Source of the DNA: Lepisosteus oculatus
Taxonomy: Eukaryota > Chordata > Actinopteri > Semionotiformes > Lepisosteidae
Reading direction: 5' to 3'
DNA: 64,000 nt
Assembly: GCF_040954835.1 (NCBI RefSeq)
Contig: NC_090700.1
Location: forward strand, 19,883,501-19,947,500
Under the pieces are notes generated by a model that did not search any database, was not told the DNA's origin, and saw only the letters and a program-made list of their open reading frames with translations. This document shows, piece after piece, positions 24,001-32,079 of the stretch (positions within the stretch are counted from its first letter, which is position 1; each line of letters begins with the position of its first letter). A program made the position numbers and the translations under genes.

Positions 24001-26367
24001 GACAGATAAAACACTAACAGGAAGCAAATTCAGACTGCAAGAAACTACAGAACGGCTAACGAAATCTCACTGTTGGAAGTGGACTGACCAATTATAGGAG
24101 CATTATCTAACATTTTTGTAAGTCAGTAGAGTTTTAACATTAATAGGATGATAGATCAGTGTAAAACAGTTGGGATGTTTACCTCACTGAAGAAGACTAT
24201 CTAGGGGGGAAGTTATATATTTTGATAAAAACTATAATTATGCGCAATTATATAATCAAACAACTGAGCAAAGCTATTAACGTAGACTCAACTACTTAAG
24301 ACTGGAGTGATCATATGACTCAGCTATCACACTTAGTACATACCTGTGATTTTCAGAATGCAACACAGAACAAATAATTTTCATAAAGCTGGAGACTATC
24401 TTCTTCACAATGGCAATGCCAGCCATGCTGAAGTGAGACAGGTCGCTGGCTGTTCGTAGCAGGATCATTTCCAAGCCCTGGAAGATCAACGCTGTCTGGA
24501 AGCAAAGAGATTGAGACATACTTATCACCCACTGGAAGTTATCTGTGGGATTCTGCTTCAAAAACAACAATAAACAAATCTTAATGCACATGAGCAACAG
24601 TAATCAATAATGTGCTCTAAATTCAAAGGCATTTATTCTCATTCCTTAAAACACCCAGGTCCTGAGTGTGATCTGTTCATAACAGGCTTGCGTAAAGGGT
24701 AGGTCAGGTCTCATGAAGAGCATACAGCAGCTAACTTATTTATATTTATATAATTTTAAATGTGTCTTTGGCATCACTATATAAATCTACCAAAACAAAT
24801 AACACACAACACAAAATAAATAAATTTTAATCAATAGCCCTAGCTGTACATATACACACACAACGCATTACACTATCATTACATTAATCTGTGAGCTTCA
24901 TACAAGAAGCAGTCACTTAACATACCTTGTGCTGACAAGCTCAAGAAACTGAAAATCTTGTATTCTGAACAAAGAATATGAAACAACACCATGATACAAA
25001 TATTCAAAACCCTGCAAGGCATTTAGAAGGTGATCCCAATGGGCTGCATAATGCTAAGATGTGAACTAAATAAAGTATCCTTGAACGACAAACAGAAATT
25101 GTGAGTGTGCATTACATTCATGCTGTTGAAGAAGCACGTCTAGAATCCCTCAAGACAAAGCTGGATGTGCATTCATATCACAAGCCACTGACATTTGAAA
25201 AAGCACGACAGGCCAGATAAGTTCCAACAACAGGGGGCTTTGCTATGTTTTACTTCAAAGGCGGGTGTATTTTACTACACCAACACTCATGCTAAGGCAG
25301 AAAATTATAAACAAAGACAAAAGAACATGATAGTGACATAGTTCCAATTCACAACCCAACCATCTGCTTAGGTTTTGCATGTAATTAAAATAAAACAATG
25401 GTACTGACTTCGCTCTCCAAACGTTTTTCTTCCTCCAGCAATTTCAGTATTTCAGCACAATCCATAGATATTTTTATATAGCCTTCAACCACATCATATA
25501 ATCCAGGGCAGGGCAATTGTTTAGCAACTGATATGAAGGTTTCCAAACCTACAAGTAATATAAGAGGAGGGAAAAATTGTTATAATTTATTGAAAAATCT
25601 CTACAGCTAATAGGTTACAAAGACTATCATGTGTCAGACACAACTTTAAATGATTATTTCCTACACATTAATGAGCTGTAACAGCAACGTCTACAGTTGC
25701 AGAATAGAACAGGTATAAACCATCCCTTAGGCATGAGCGGATTTCTGAGATTTACCTGCTACGTTCCAAAGCTCTGTAGACGAACACAAGTGACAGTCAG
25801 ACAAGGTCTTAAAAATGAGTATACTTGTTAGAAGCTTAAAGATAAAAACAAGATGTTCAGAGCCAAGTTTATTACCTAGAAATCATCCATGAGAGATAGT
25901 AGTACAATGTCCCATAAATAAAGTATTGTATATTGCTATTTAATAATAATGAAATAAGATGACAAGTCTTATGCACGACTGGTTTGTATGACAAAAAAAA
26001 AACAAGAACGACTGTTATTCCGACACAAATACGCCGGTTTGATACTTCTGAAACAGCTTGACAGTAGTGAGGAAAAAAAATTATGAGCTATCTGCTGCCG
26101 ACGTCTAATTTCAATTTAAAGAAGTACGATGATAAGAAAAAACATTACTTTGGATTATTTCGTTCATAATACAAGATATTCATGGATTTTATTTTAATTA
26201 AGCTACAGGGATGAACAAGTGACACGTACAGTACCTTTCTTTGCTTTGGTAGGCTCTTTTAACATGCTTTTAAATACAGTTCCGTTCAACTCAACTTCAG
26301 ATACTTTGGGTTTCTTTTCCTGTGTATCAGATTCCGTTGAATCTTCATTTTTGCGTTTTTTCGCCAT
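81..26367 (-). CDS. URB1: URB1, nucleolar pre-ribosomal-associated protein 1 (5' part; 19 exons, 3' part outside window)
   Basis: URB1 (yeast Urb1/Npa1) is a large helical-repeat nucleolar protein needed for early 60S pre-ribosome assembly. Coding exons in transcript order: 26367-26235, 25548-25409, 24495-24344, 23631-23502, 17379-17283, 17132-17047, 16065-15940, 15430-15300, 14334-14139, 10298-10161, 9628-9455, 8450-8336, 7715-7593, 6922-6810, 6681-6562, 4813-4697, 3746-3608, 1942-1772, 289-81. All have AG/GT borders and every junction keeps phase, giving 2,610 nt or 870 codons without a stop. Diagnostic stretches are YDVVEGYIKIS (exon 2), LLRTASDLSHF (exon 3), KTQKVRFF (exon 7), LVAELVVSILKVCPDLL (exon 9), EFIPLPRLLSMVMVT (exon 10) and FPFSALVPAALEARN (exon 18). 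The start was placed at MAKKRK, followed by a lysine-rich N-terminus like that of human URB1; an upstream in-frame ATG (26397) would add ten residues. The human protein is about 2,270 aa, so roughly 60% lies beyond base 1. Exon borders were read by eye. Confidence 0.93.
592..775 (-). repeat. Interspersed repeat family A (fragment)
   Basis: Reading the minus strand, the piece starts with the typical 'gtggttagcattgctgcctc' module, then 'gggccctgggttcaattc', a 'gttctccctgtgtttcctcc' module and 'ccaaaacatactgg'. Related copies in this window lie near 8878, 28585, 33485, 44605, 45635 and 58883. This is a very common fish repeat; I do not assign a formal family name. It lies in the URB1 intron between exons 18 and 19. 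Confidence 0.65.
1325..1765 (+). repeat. Interspersed repeat family B (L2-like 3' end)
   Basis: Recognisable modules in order: 'tcctaatgccccagtatag', 'ctcctgactctcagtggtca', 'cttgaaaagag', 'catggcctcctattaatccc', 'gctctcctccccactgaaag' and 'agcactttgagcggagactc'. The same modules recur at 30355-30700 and 45836-46325 (both minus) and 56995-57445 (plus). The 'aagcgctttgag...aaagcgctatataa' ending followed by ATT repeats is typical of fish L2-type LINE 3' ends and SINEs that share them. The copy stops just before URB1 exon 18. Confidence 0.65.
3874..3930 (+). repeat. Penelope-like element 3'-region relic
   Basis: A short decayed match to the 3' untranslated segment of the PLE copies at 22008 and 28206: 'ctgaagaaggctccacag' followed by 'ttgaaatgttgtgtttcttc'. 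No coding part remains. It lies in an intron of URB1. Confidence 0.5.
4190..4385 (+). repeat. LINE 3'-end relic
   Basis: Contains 'agagagttgtaggtctaagg', 'gaagctgcccagacatgttg' and the very common fish ending 'ctgaatggcctcctcttgtt'. The pieces resemble the decayed C-terminal end of a LINE reverse-transcriptase ORF plus tail. Similar material lies at 14600-14930 and 34560-34890. The formal family is not assigned. Confidence 0.5.
5176..6396 (-). mobile_element. Degenerate Tc1/mariner transposon
   Basis: The terminal inverted repeats are diverged: the left end reads 'ggctatcaaaaatattcact' and the right end, on the minus strand, 'tgggatatcagaagtattca'. On the minus strand 5716-5519 keeps transposase sequence, including GRRFIFQQDNDPKH, the second catalytic aspartate region of Tc1-like DDE enzymes. 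Reading frames upstream and downstream are broken by stops and shifts. This is an old, non-coding copy in the URB1 intron between exons 15 and 16 and belongs to a different family from the copy at 10792. Confidence 0.8.
8878..9215 (-). repeat. Interspersed repeat family A (long copy)
   Basis: Minus-oriented copy. It has the 'gggccctgggttc' module, the 'tgtgtggagtttgtgtgctg' module, 'gcctgtgatggactggcag' style sequence and an end near 'ttctaaccgcttcttccaat' as seen on the plus strand. It lies in the URB1 intron between exons 11 and 12. Confidence 0.65.
10479..10791 (+). repeat. Intron segment with L2-like LINE relic; duplicated at 22281-22595
   Basis: Two things overlap here. From about 10565 the plus strand reads as a decayed LINE C-terminus, with LLKKQQYVQNSAARL recognisable before a stop. 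The whole block from 'atggtggatggcttctctat' is also found almost base for base at 22281-22595, where it again leads straight into a Tc1 terminal repeat. The second copy therefore derives from this locus or a close relative of it. The segment sits in URB1 intron 9. Confidence 0.7.
10792..12421 (+). mobile_element. Tc1/mariner transposon, near-intact, about 214-bp terminal inverted repeats
   Basis: The ends are 'cagtgccttgcgaaagtatt' on the left and its reverse complement on the right, flanked by TA on both sides (10790-10791, 12422-12423), the normal Tc1/mariner target duplication. Both inverted repeats are about 214 bp (10792-11005, 12208-12421) and nearly identical, which points to a young insertion. 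One transposase gene lies between them. The element is in URB1 intron 9, in the opposite orientation to URB1. A truncated second copy is at 22596-23203. Confidence 0.92.
11183..12201 (+). pseudogene. Tc1-like transposase, single frameshift
   Basis: The cut-and-paste DDE transposase of the surrounding element. The first part (11183-11395) carries the paired-type helix-turn-helix DNA-binding region, with NIPRSTVQAIILKWKEY and the GRPSK motif before the second helix set. A one-base frame change between about 11375 and 11394 leads to a stop. The other frame continues to 12201, open from 11419 and visibly homologous from about 11390, with the catalytic core: VLWSDETK (first D), FQQDNDPKH (second D) and DLNPIENLWKELK (E). 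There are 34 residues between the second D and the E, so this is DD34E. Together the parts approach the usual length of about 340 aa. The frameshift makes this copy inactive unless it is a sequencing or assembly error. Confidence 0.88.
12424..13405 (+). mobile_element. L2-type LINE 3' fragment (decayed reverse transcriptase)
   Basis: Plus-strand frames show, in L2 order, a decayed YADD-like box (FYGDNTQIYI near 12450), KTEVMLIGTP, LTEAEKLITKFV (12780 on), YVQSSAATNLTRSRASDHI, LESLHWLPV and LLTYKTLHGL-like sequence. It ends with 'taaagcactttgagaagaca' and an ATT-rich tail. Frames are interrupted by stops and shifts; the longest open piece is 12780-13133. It directly follows the right end of the Tc1 at 12421, in URB1 intron 9. 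Confidence 0.8.
13410..13680 (+). repeat. Second LINE C-terminal relic
   Basis: A short decayed match to a LINE reverse-transcriptase C-terminus (FKAMNNLAPSYM followed by broken frames) just downstream of the L2 tail. Assigned by pattern only. Confidence 0.4.
14600..14930 (-). repeat. LINE 3'-end relic
   Basis: On the minus strand an open stretch includes TRTTRNKWKV and MRYFFTQKVVGVWNTLP, the typical end of a fish LINE ORF also seen at 34560-34890. No intact element is present. Confidence 0.5.
15560..15905 (-). repeat. Possible SINE-like repeat
   Basis: On the minus strand the sequence starts 'gggctcagtcagtaaagtta' and runs through 'gtgtcgcggattggctcc' and 'gcattttggcttccgatgac'. The opening resembles a tRNA-derived A box. 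I see no second copy in the window, so the call is weak. It overlaps the intron just downstream of URB1 exon 7. Confidence 0.3.
17544..17673 (+). repeat. Penelope-like element 3' tail (diverged subfamily)
   Basis: Matches the 3' untranslated region of the PLE copies: 'cccgaagaaggccccagagc', 'ttttcagcatggaataaacc', then 'gcctacgcaagctgacgcag'. It ends at 'ctacc', directly before the inner terminal-repeat sequence of the Tc1 that starts about 17683. No coding sequence is left. Confidence 0.7.
17683..18491 (-). mobile_element. Tc1/mariner transposon, 3' part (split by the PLE composite)
   Basis: Minus-strand transposase remains: the N-terminal helix-turn-helix part at 18346-18071 (HPSTVRRIIYKW, LPRSGRPRKFTPR) and the C-terminal part at 17978-17739 (MWWRDLKGAVHKRMPSN, VIAAKGGSTES). 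The DDE core between them is deleted. Terminal-repeat sequence at about 17683-17730 ('aaatctaatctcaggtgaca') matches, in inverted form, 23230-23265. The 5' terminus of this element therefore lies at 23215-23356, on the far side of the 4.7-kb insertion. The outermost bases of this left repeat are missing and PLE tail sequence abuts it. Confidence 0.82.
18492..19985 (-). mobile_element. Penelope-like element, left arm of palindrome, internally deleted
   Basis: This arm is the reverse complement of 19992-21322 joined to about 21930-22091. Position x here pairs with 39977-x for the coding part. Its ORF (19906-18512) gives 464 residues with the complete reverse transcriptase. It then runs into untranslated sequence, because about 607 bp holding the GIY-YIG endonuclease were lost near 18656 at a 2-bp 'ct' microhomology. 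It ends 28 bp short of the PLE 3' terminus, directly against a 15-bp target duplication (18477-18491). One residue difference was noticed relative to the right arm (DFKNQ against DFENQ). Confidence 0.9.
19986..22119 (+). mobile_element. Penelope-like retroelement (Neptune-type), right arm, 5'-truncated
   Basis: The coding sequence is open from the palindrome centre to 21837, followed by about 280 bp of 3' untranslated sequence ending 'gctgacgcagctaccc'. That terminus is also seen at 23214, 28317 and 17673. The N-terminal roughly 100 codons of a full PLE are missing; they survive in the copy at 26958-27280 (LSKGLSFVPVP). The 3' region has 'ctgaagaaggctccacggcc' then GAAACG, close to the core of hammerhead ribozymes reported from PLEs. 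Confidence 0.92.
19993..21837 (+). CDS. PLE polyprotein: reverse transcriptase + GIY-YIG endonuclease (5'-truncated)
   Basis: A Penelope-family enzyme that copies element RNA at a nicked target. The frame reads GENQALQSLRN, then IVIKPADKGGAVVVW (the PLE N-terminal RT signature) before the first GTG used as a start at 20071. In order: RPIVSACNCPTTYI, motif A FTMDITSLYTVIP, motif B GVAMGTRMGPSYANIF, motif C YIDD and motif D TLPFLDI. C-terminal of these are cysteine pairs (CITCKY, CISCSKC) and the GIY-YIG domain YIGETGRRLGDRFREH. From 20071 it is 588 residues without an internal stop, so all catalytic motifs are intact. It lacks a proper start and the N-terminal region, so autonomous activity is unlikely. 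It is transcribed opposite to URB1. Confidence 0.93.
   Translation, partial: GENQALQSLRNRDDIVIKPADKGGAVVVWRKDLYIFEASRQLTDTSAYLPLQQDPTTDYQKGVVSTISLLISSNELPQEANRLIMEHPQVSQFYLLPKIHKPDTPGRPIVSACNCPTTYISAFLDSLMRPLVEDLPSYIKDTNHALQLFNDFQFQGTECHIFTMDITSLYTVIPHNDGLTALKHTLDKRTVLDPPTHTLVRLAELVLTLNAFSFNNLFYQQVSGVAMGTRMGPSYANIFVGWVEERFFASYTGYVPDLYKRYIDDCVGAATCSNDQLEFFLHHFTNFHPSLKYTVHISSTTLPFLDIHLSINYPRLSTSVYYKPTDSHSYLLYSSFHPNHTKNSLPFSQFLRLRRLCSDDIDFENQALEMYSFFINRGYPSSVIDRALARAKNTPRTINPIRNSRRNNRIPLVLPYHPNTLPIPRTINQNFSILQDDPSIGALFSDRPIISYRRPPNLRNLLVHSSLDRPQQPSTPGTFPCNRARCITCKYTATTTLIQGHSGQFRITQTASCTSSNLIYCISCSKCPAIYIGETGRRLGDRFREHVRAVKIKDLSKPIVSHFTSDGHDHTNLSVCVLKDGFPNSYIRKTTETKIILQLGSHILPSLHDRLLFF
22120..22195 (+). 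repeat. PLE 3' flank shared with 28318-28393
   Basis: 76 bp starting 'acctgaactactatggcata' and ending 'aagtcagtatacgg' follow the PLE terminus here and also follow the PLE copy at 28317, with one mismatch noticed. The PLE tails at 17673 and 23214 are not followed by it. It is therefore flank carried along with the element rather than part of its normal terminus. Confidence 0.8.
22196..22280 (+). repeat. tRNA-derived SINE head (fragment)
   Basis: Contains an A-box-like 'tagctcacggg' (22207-22217) and a B box 'ggttcgagcc' (22251-22260) at tRNA-like spacing. The sequence between does not fold into a convincing full tRNA and there is no intact acceptor stem, so I call a SINE promoter fragment, not a tRNA gene. 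It lies between the PLE flank and the duplicated intron-9 block. Confidence 0.5.
22281..23203 (+). mobile_element. Duplicated URB1 intron-9 block with truncated Tc1 (Tc1 part 22596-23203)
   Basis: Almost identical to 10479-11456: host/LINE sequence first, then the left terminal repeat and the start of the Tc1 transposase ORF (22988-23182). Compared with the source, 58 bp (source 11341-11398) are deleted. The copy stops within the transposase at 'cagctga', where it fuses to a PLE tail through shared 'gctga'. The 3' half of the transposon is absent, so it cannot transpose. Confidence 0.88.
23199..23214 (+). repeat. PLE 3' terminal tail closing the composite insertion
   Basis: 'gctgacgcagctaccc' equals the last 16 bp of the PLE copies at 22119 and 28317. 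It is followed immediately by the right copy of the 15-bp direct repeat (23215-23229). Confidence 0.75.
23215..23356 (-). mobile_element. Tc1/mariner 5' terminus (other side of the split element)
   Basis: Read on the minus strand the end is 'tacagtcatgtgaaaaagaa', then a repeat whose inner part ('caaatctagcctcagataac') matches the left terminal repeat at about 17683-17730. With 17683-18491 it forms one Tc1 element interrupted between 18491 and 23215. URB1 exon 4 begins 146 bp further along (23502). Confidence 0.75.
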
Positions 26368-26500
26368 GATTTCTCGTAACCCGAAGTACTCAACCACTTT
26401 TCACCGCTACTTTACTAAGAGTACTAAACACACTGACACACGTGCGTCAACACTACCGGAAACCGGTCCGTCTCAATGAAGAGTCCCCACGGCAACACAG
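26368..26500 (-). promoter_or_regulatory. Probable URB1 promoter / 5' UTR region
   Basis: Immediately upstream of the URB1 start. 'ctaccggaaaccggt' (about 26452-26466) contains an ETS-type CCGGAA core, common in housekeeping promoters. No TATA box is obvious. The transcription start cannot be placed from sequence alone. Confidence 0.35.
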
Positions 26501-26949
26501 GTTGTGTAAATGAAAGTTGTGTAGAGTTTACAGCTCTGTTTCTGCTTCTTCCAGTTTGTTACTTTCCATTGTCACTCAGATGGTGCAATGTCTGAAAGGA
26601 AGAGATTTCATGCCTCTCTTTTTGCCTGCTGTACCGTGAAGGCTGGTTTACATAAGTTCTGAAATAGAACAGCACATAGTCCAGTAGACTAGAGAAGAGA
26701 TTTGTTTTACGTTTCTACGTGAGATTTAAGGGTTTATTTTTAAATTAATATTTTAATGCTGTTTACAATAGAAAAAAACAATTCAAACAATGTTCTTATG
26801 TACATGAAATTAATTACTAGTAATATGTTTACGTATGATAGCTTATGAATAAAGCATGGTTTAGCGTGTGAACAATAATTAAACCCTCCACAATAAACAT
26901 GATGCGTTTCATATTGCAACAACGTCAGTCCGGCTACCTATACATGGCG

Positions 26950-28317
26950 TAATCCCTCCTCAGCAAAGGGCTCAGTTTTGTACCAGTTCCCAGGAAGCTG
27001 GACATCCCCCAGACCAATGTTGACCTTAACCGCTTTTACCGCACGATCCGTCTCAGAGCACATTTTGCCGACGATTCCTCTTCACAGGCAGCTGATAACA
27101 ACCCGGTTATTGATGTCATTAACAACATTAATCCCAAACAGAGCTGTTGAACTCCCCCTCTGGCCGTTTTCCACCAGTTGATTATTTCATCAACCAATGC
27201 ACTAATCAAGCTCCCAAGGCACTCACCCAGTAAACACAGGTCTAACCTCACCCAAGTAGAAAATCAGGCACTCCAGTCTCTCCGCAAAAAAACAACAACA
27301 ACAAAAAAATAAAATAAAATAAAATAAAAGATTCATCAACAGAGGATACCCCAGCAGCGTGATTTACAGGGCCCTTGCCCGAGCCAAAAACACCCTCCGG
27401 ACCATCAACCCGATCAGGAACTCCCGCCGTAACAACTGCATTCCTTTGGTGCTTCCTTACCACCCTAACACATTTCCTATCCTCAGGACCATTAACCACA
27501 ACTTTTCCATCCTACAGGATGATCCCTCCATTGGGGCCCTCTTTTCTGATCGCCCTATCATCTCATATCGCCGACCACCTAATCTGCGTAACCTCCTTGT
27601 TCACAGCTCCCTTGACCACCCTCAACAACCATCCACACCAGGCACTTTCCCTTTTGACAGAGCTCGCTGTATCACCTGCAAGTACACATCCACCACCACA
27701 CTCATTCAAGGCCCCTCAGGACAATTCCGGATCAAGCAGACAGCATCTTGTACCTCCAGCAACCTTATTTACTGTATCTCTTGCAGTAAATGCCCTGCCA
27801 TCACATTGGAGAAACAGTAAGGAGACTCTGAGAACACGTCAGGGCTGTGAAAATTAAGGATCTCTCCAAGCCCATTGTTTCTCATTTCACCTCTGACGGC
27901 CACGACCACTCTAATCTCTCCGTCTGTGTTCTCAAAGACGGTTTTCCGAACTCATACATCAGAAAAACCAAAATTATTCTGCAGCTAGGATCACACATTC
28001 TCCCTTCTCTTCACGACAGACTACTGTTCTTTTAAATTTTCTCCATTCATTGGAAGTTTCATTTCACACCTCTGCACCCATTCTGACTTCACACCTCTTG
28101 ATTGGCCCCTCTTTCTGTCCCCTGCTCCCGCCTCTCACTCCTCCTCCCTCCCAACCTTTGTTCTCCCGCTACATTACCTTTGCCTACTGCCCTGTCTCTC
28201 TCACACCTGAAGAAGGCTCCACGGCCGAAACGTTGTGTTCTCTTTCTTCTTTTTTTCAGCATGGAATAAACCTATTACTTGTTCCTTTGAAGCCTACGCA
28301 TGCTGACGCAGCTACCC
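26950..28317 (+). mobile_element. Penelope-like element, copy 3, reverse-transcriptase core deleted
   Basis: The 5' part (26958-27280) encodes the PLE N-terminus absent from the other copies, beginning LSKGLSFVPVPRKLDIPQ, with a stop after NNINPKQSC. At 27286-27329 an A-rich stretch replaces the whole RT core. The element resumes at 27330 with the region before the endonuclease (RALARAKNT, CITCKY, CISCSKC). The GIY-YIG motif is broken by deletions near 27805-27830. The 3' untranslated region (28036-28317) is almost identical to 21838-22119. It lies between the divergent URB1 and EVA1C genes and shares its 3' flank with the URB1-intron copy. Confidence 0.9.
27286..27329 (+). repeat. A-rich simple sequence at PLE deletion junction
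   Basis: Runs of A with CAA and TAAAA units fill the gap where about 1.1 kb of reverse-transcriptase sequence is missing compared with the copy at 19986-22119. Confidence 0.8.
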
Positions 28318-28393
28318 ACCTGAACTACTATGGCATAATCTTTCCAGGTTAATCACATAAAATACAGTTTCTTTGCAGGAAGTCAGTATACGG
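28318..28393 (+). repeat. PLE 3' flank, copy shared with 22120-22195
   Basis: The 76 bp after the PLE terminus match the flank of the PLE at 22119 and then diverge ('tttttgaccattag' here). Confidence 0.8.
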
Positions 28394-28584
28394 TTTTTGA
28401 CCATTAGACGTAGTGCTAAGACAGGGTGCAGCTGTATTTTCTACAATAGCAATTCCAGGATCCCATGGAGTAAGTTGATGTGAAATATATAAAGTATGAC
28501 ACATTTAAATGCTGTTACCTAGTATGTACAAAATTTCTGACAATTCCTTCACAAAGGGCAAGCTACAGACGCAAGACACTGTAT

Positions 28585-28805
28585 ACCTTGGTCAGTGCAT
28601 CACAGGGCAGACATTTGCACCAGGGCCAATTATCTCAGAAGCCAAACAACTACCAATAGGCTTTTGGACTGTGGGAGGAAACCAAGCAGCCAGAGGAAAC
28701 CCAAGTGTAGCATGGGAGATACACGCAGATAGCACCCCAGCAATTGAATCCAGGGAGCCAGCTCTGAAAGGCAGCAATGCTAACCACTGTGCTACCTTGC
28801 AACCA
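28585..28805 (-). repeat. Interspersed repeat family A
   Basis: On the plus strand it has 'catcacagggcagacatttg', 'ttggactgtgggaggaaacc' and 'gcagcaatgctaaccactgt', i.e. a minus-oriented copy of the family seen at 592, 8878 and 44605. Confidence 0.65.
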
Positions 28806-30354
28806 TGGCGTCTTATAAATCCTGCTGTTTCACACATACTGTGAAATGTAATGCAATAAATGTAATGTAATTAATGCCCCTGGTGAACGGATTTTAGATC
28901 GCTAGTGACTATATGCTTGAGGCTCTCAGCGTTTGTAGCCGACTGGAGCTGCTGACTGTGCTTTCGTGGAGAGCGGTTTCTCCGATTTTTTAATTTTTTA
29001 AACGTATAATCTAAAAACGTATAAAATAAAAAGAGTTGTTCGAGGTGCGGCACATGACACAAGGTAATTTCACACATTCCTTGAAAGATCAGAATTTTAA
29101 TAATATTACTGGGCAGCTTTTTCCCAGTGGAGGCTTCAAAAGAAGCAGTAGACCAATTCTTTCCTAAAAGCATTTAGACAAATACAAATAATTGTGACTG
29201 TAGAAGATTATTATGCATTGTCATTATTGAATAAAATACAGATGGCTGCATAACGCGCCCTGTCGACGTTCTACAATACAGAGATAAACCCCTGTGCTTG
29301 TAAAGAGGCTGCATGAAGCTCTGGGATCTCCCTCCTATACAGTTTCACAGATAAGGCACTGCTTGATGTTGGATTTTCGTATCGGAGAAGCCGGAATGGT
29401 CCGAAGCACAATTCCTACTTATACAGGCAATACCTGTTTTGCTAGTGCGCATGTGCTGGACTCGGTCTCTATGTGACCATGGGGACGCGCTGGAAAACCC
29501 GAAAATCACGATACAAACAGCAAAACTAATTTTGGAGCCAATTTCTCGCTTTTCATTTTCTATACACATCGGACCCTCTCACACAGACTGCCATAATTTT
29601 CTTATACTTTGCACTATCTGTTATGTTCCAATTATCTACAAAATGTATTTAATTAATTGAAACAACACTATGGGTAAACAAAGCATAGCACTGACTCAAA
29701 TCAAGCAATTGAACTTAGTTATAACAATCAATAATCAACAACAAGCAACTCTCCTTAAACTACGTTAATTTCCATTGTTCGTTTCTTTGATCATGTTTCT
29801 AACAATATTACTTTCATTGCAGGTTATGGTTTTGGTGTCAGTAATCAAACTTTTTTGTCCATGTTTTTCAGTTCTGTGGTATACACACAGCCATGCAGTG
29901 TGGATTTATTTCTGTGCAACAAAAGCCAAGATTGTCCAGATTCTTGACGATGTTTTCTAAGATAGTGGGCAACCACTTGAGCAGAGTTTTTCAACTGCTA
30001 TATTAAGAATTTGTTTAAACTAGGTGTTCGGGTTAGGACAGATGCTTCAGAGATCCTCAATGCAGATGCAACAAGAAGAATTCCACTATCCCATATTCAA
30101 TAAAACTACTCAATAAATGAGTTGACAATAAATGTGTATTGGTTTATTGGGAAGTGCAATTAGGTGTAATGTTTGTACAATTAAGGACTATTGTGTAATT
30201 ATAGGGGCTTGGGGTGATTGTGGGAAAATAAACTTACAGGTTCTGGTAACCTGTGTGGATTTCAGTAAGTGTGCTGTGTAATGACTTTTTATGGGTTAAT
30301 ATCTTTTAAGTTATATTATATTTATTTTTCATATAATGTTTGAATGAAAACATA

Positions 30355-30700
30355 CAAAAGACACCAGCTATCAGTGGGGAGGAGAACAGAGTGATGAAGC
30401 CTATACTGTAAATGGGGATTATTAGGAGGCCATGATTGGTAAAGGTCAATGGGAAAATTGGCCGGGACACTGGAGTACCACCCCTACTCTTTTCAAGAAA
30501 TCCCCTAGGATTTTTATTGACCACAGAGAGTCAGGACCTCGGTTTTACGTCTCATCTGATGGATGGCACCTTTTTACAGTATAGTGTCCCATCACTATAC
30601 TGGGGCATTAGGACCCACACAAACTGCAGGATGAGCGCCCCCTACTAGCACCACTGACACTTGTTCCAGCAGCAATCTTTGCTTTCCCAAGAGGTTTCCC
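30355..30700 (-). repeat. Interspersed repeat family B
   Basis: Minus-oriented copy with 'agtggggaggagaacagagt', 'ttaggaggccatgattggta', 'agagtcaggacctcggtttt' and 'actggggcattaggaccc' on the plus strand. The full family tail is not present. Confidence 0.65.
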
Positions 30701-32079
30701 ATCCAGGCTCACACCAGTTTAGCTTCAGTTGCGAGTTGAAGGGTCATATAACTACTGTTCAAGTTTCTCATATATCAGACAATGATTATCGTAATCTACT
30801 GAGCCAATATTAGTTGAACCTACATACAGTATAAGATCTAACGACAATTAAGTGTTAAGGATAGAACTGTTACAACAGTAGTAGCATCAAAACGAGAGTG
30901 GCTGCAATACCGGATGTAGCCTGCAGTACTGTACAATTACTGTATTTCATGCCGACGAGTGACGGTGTGTTCTACCAGTATGAAGCGACAGAAGAATGAA
31001 TATTAACGCTGTTAGGCTCCATGAATACGAAAGAGTCTCTGGCAGCCATTTAAACACATGGTAGTAGCAAATTGTCATTGAGACCCGGGATCATTAATTT
31101 AAATAGCTGGCATGTACAGTTATTTTTTACTGTTTCACTGGATATATTTACCACACGAAAACAACAGCAAACGAAGTTAGTCAAGCGACGTAGAGAGAGA
31201 GTCAAGAATGCTATCCTGGGCACAACAGAAGCTTTAGCAGCAACCTTCACCCCAGCGAGGATAAATTAATGCCACGCCCACGGTGACGATTTCATCCAGC
31301 TGTTTTACGACTTCTTTTTTGCTAGAGTCAAATACGTCTACATTTGCACTACGCATTAGAGTGTGTATTTTTTTTATTTAAAGCATAACGGACCCAGGCA
31401 AGAACAACCGTGATAAATACGCGGTTCTCTTTTCTGCCTTTGCCTGGCTTGACTCCAGCGCAGCAGAAGATCGTGCTGTGTTTCGGGCGCTTTGACTTGT
31501 TGCGCATGTTGAATTTCAGCTCAACTGTGCCGAATCTCGCAGTGTTTTAGGTGCATCTCGTACTGCATTGAAATAATTACAATTCTAAAGCATAGAAGCG
31601 AGGACGACGTCGAGTGTATCCGTTTCCCTCCGTTTAACTGCAATGATTTTAACTCCTCTTTCTACTGCCTAGTGGAGAGTGATAACCTGATTCTTCCCGC
31701 TGTTGGTTTTTGGTAGTCTTATGCCTTTTCACCTTGCTGATACTCGTAAAAGAGTGTGAGAACGGTTGCTGTAGCCAGGTGTGATCATGATGTATCTAAA
31801 CTAATACAAGCGGAGAAGAATTCCCTGGAGTATGAGGTATGATATTAAAGTGAACTCATTCAAGACTTGTGGTACCGTATGCGGACGGTCAGTAAAGTGA
31901 ACCCACATCGGATATGAATAATCCAATACTTTCTGAAGTAGACCTATTGAGTCTATGGAGAAGTAGAACTGCGTGGGTGTTCGGCATCCGAGTCATTTTT
32001 TTTACTGGAGTCAGGATATTTCAGGCTTTGATAACCTCTGGAATTTGAATATGATCTCAGGGACTGAGAATTCACCATC

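Larger units (their letters stand above)
28394..32079. other. Intergenic DNA between URB1 and EVA1C
   Basis: No convincing coding exon. It holds a family A repeat (28585-28805, minus), a family B repeat (30355-30700, minus) and unassigned, fairly AT-rich sequence. About 31400-32079 is the likely EVA1C promoter and 5' leader. An in-frame TGA at 32065-32067 just upstream of the EVA1C ATG supports the chosen start. Confidence 0.5.

Noticed and set aside
28509-28844. 111-residue plus-strand ORF in the URB1-EVA1C interval
   Set aside because: It overlaps a family A interspersed repeat and shows no protein-like pattern.
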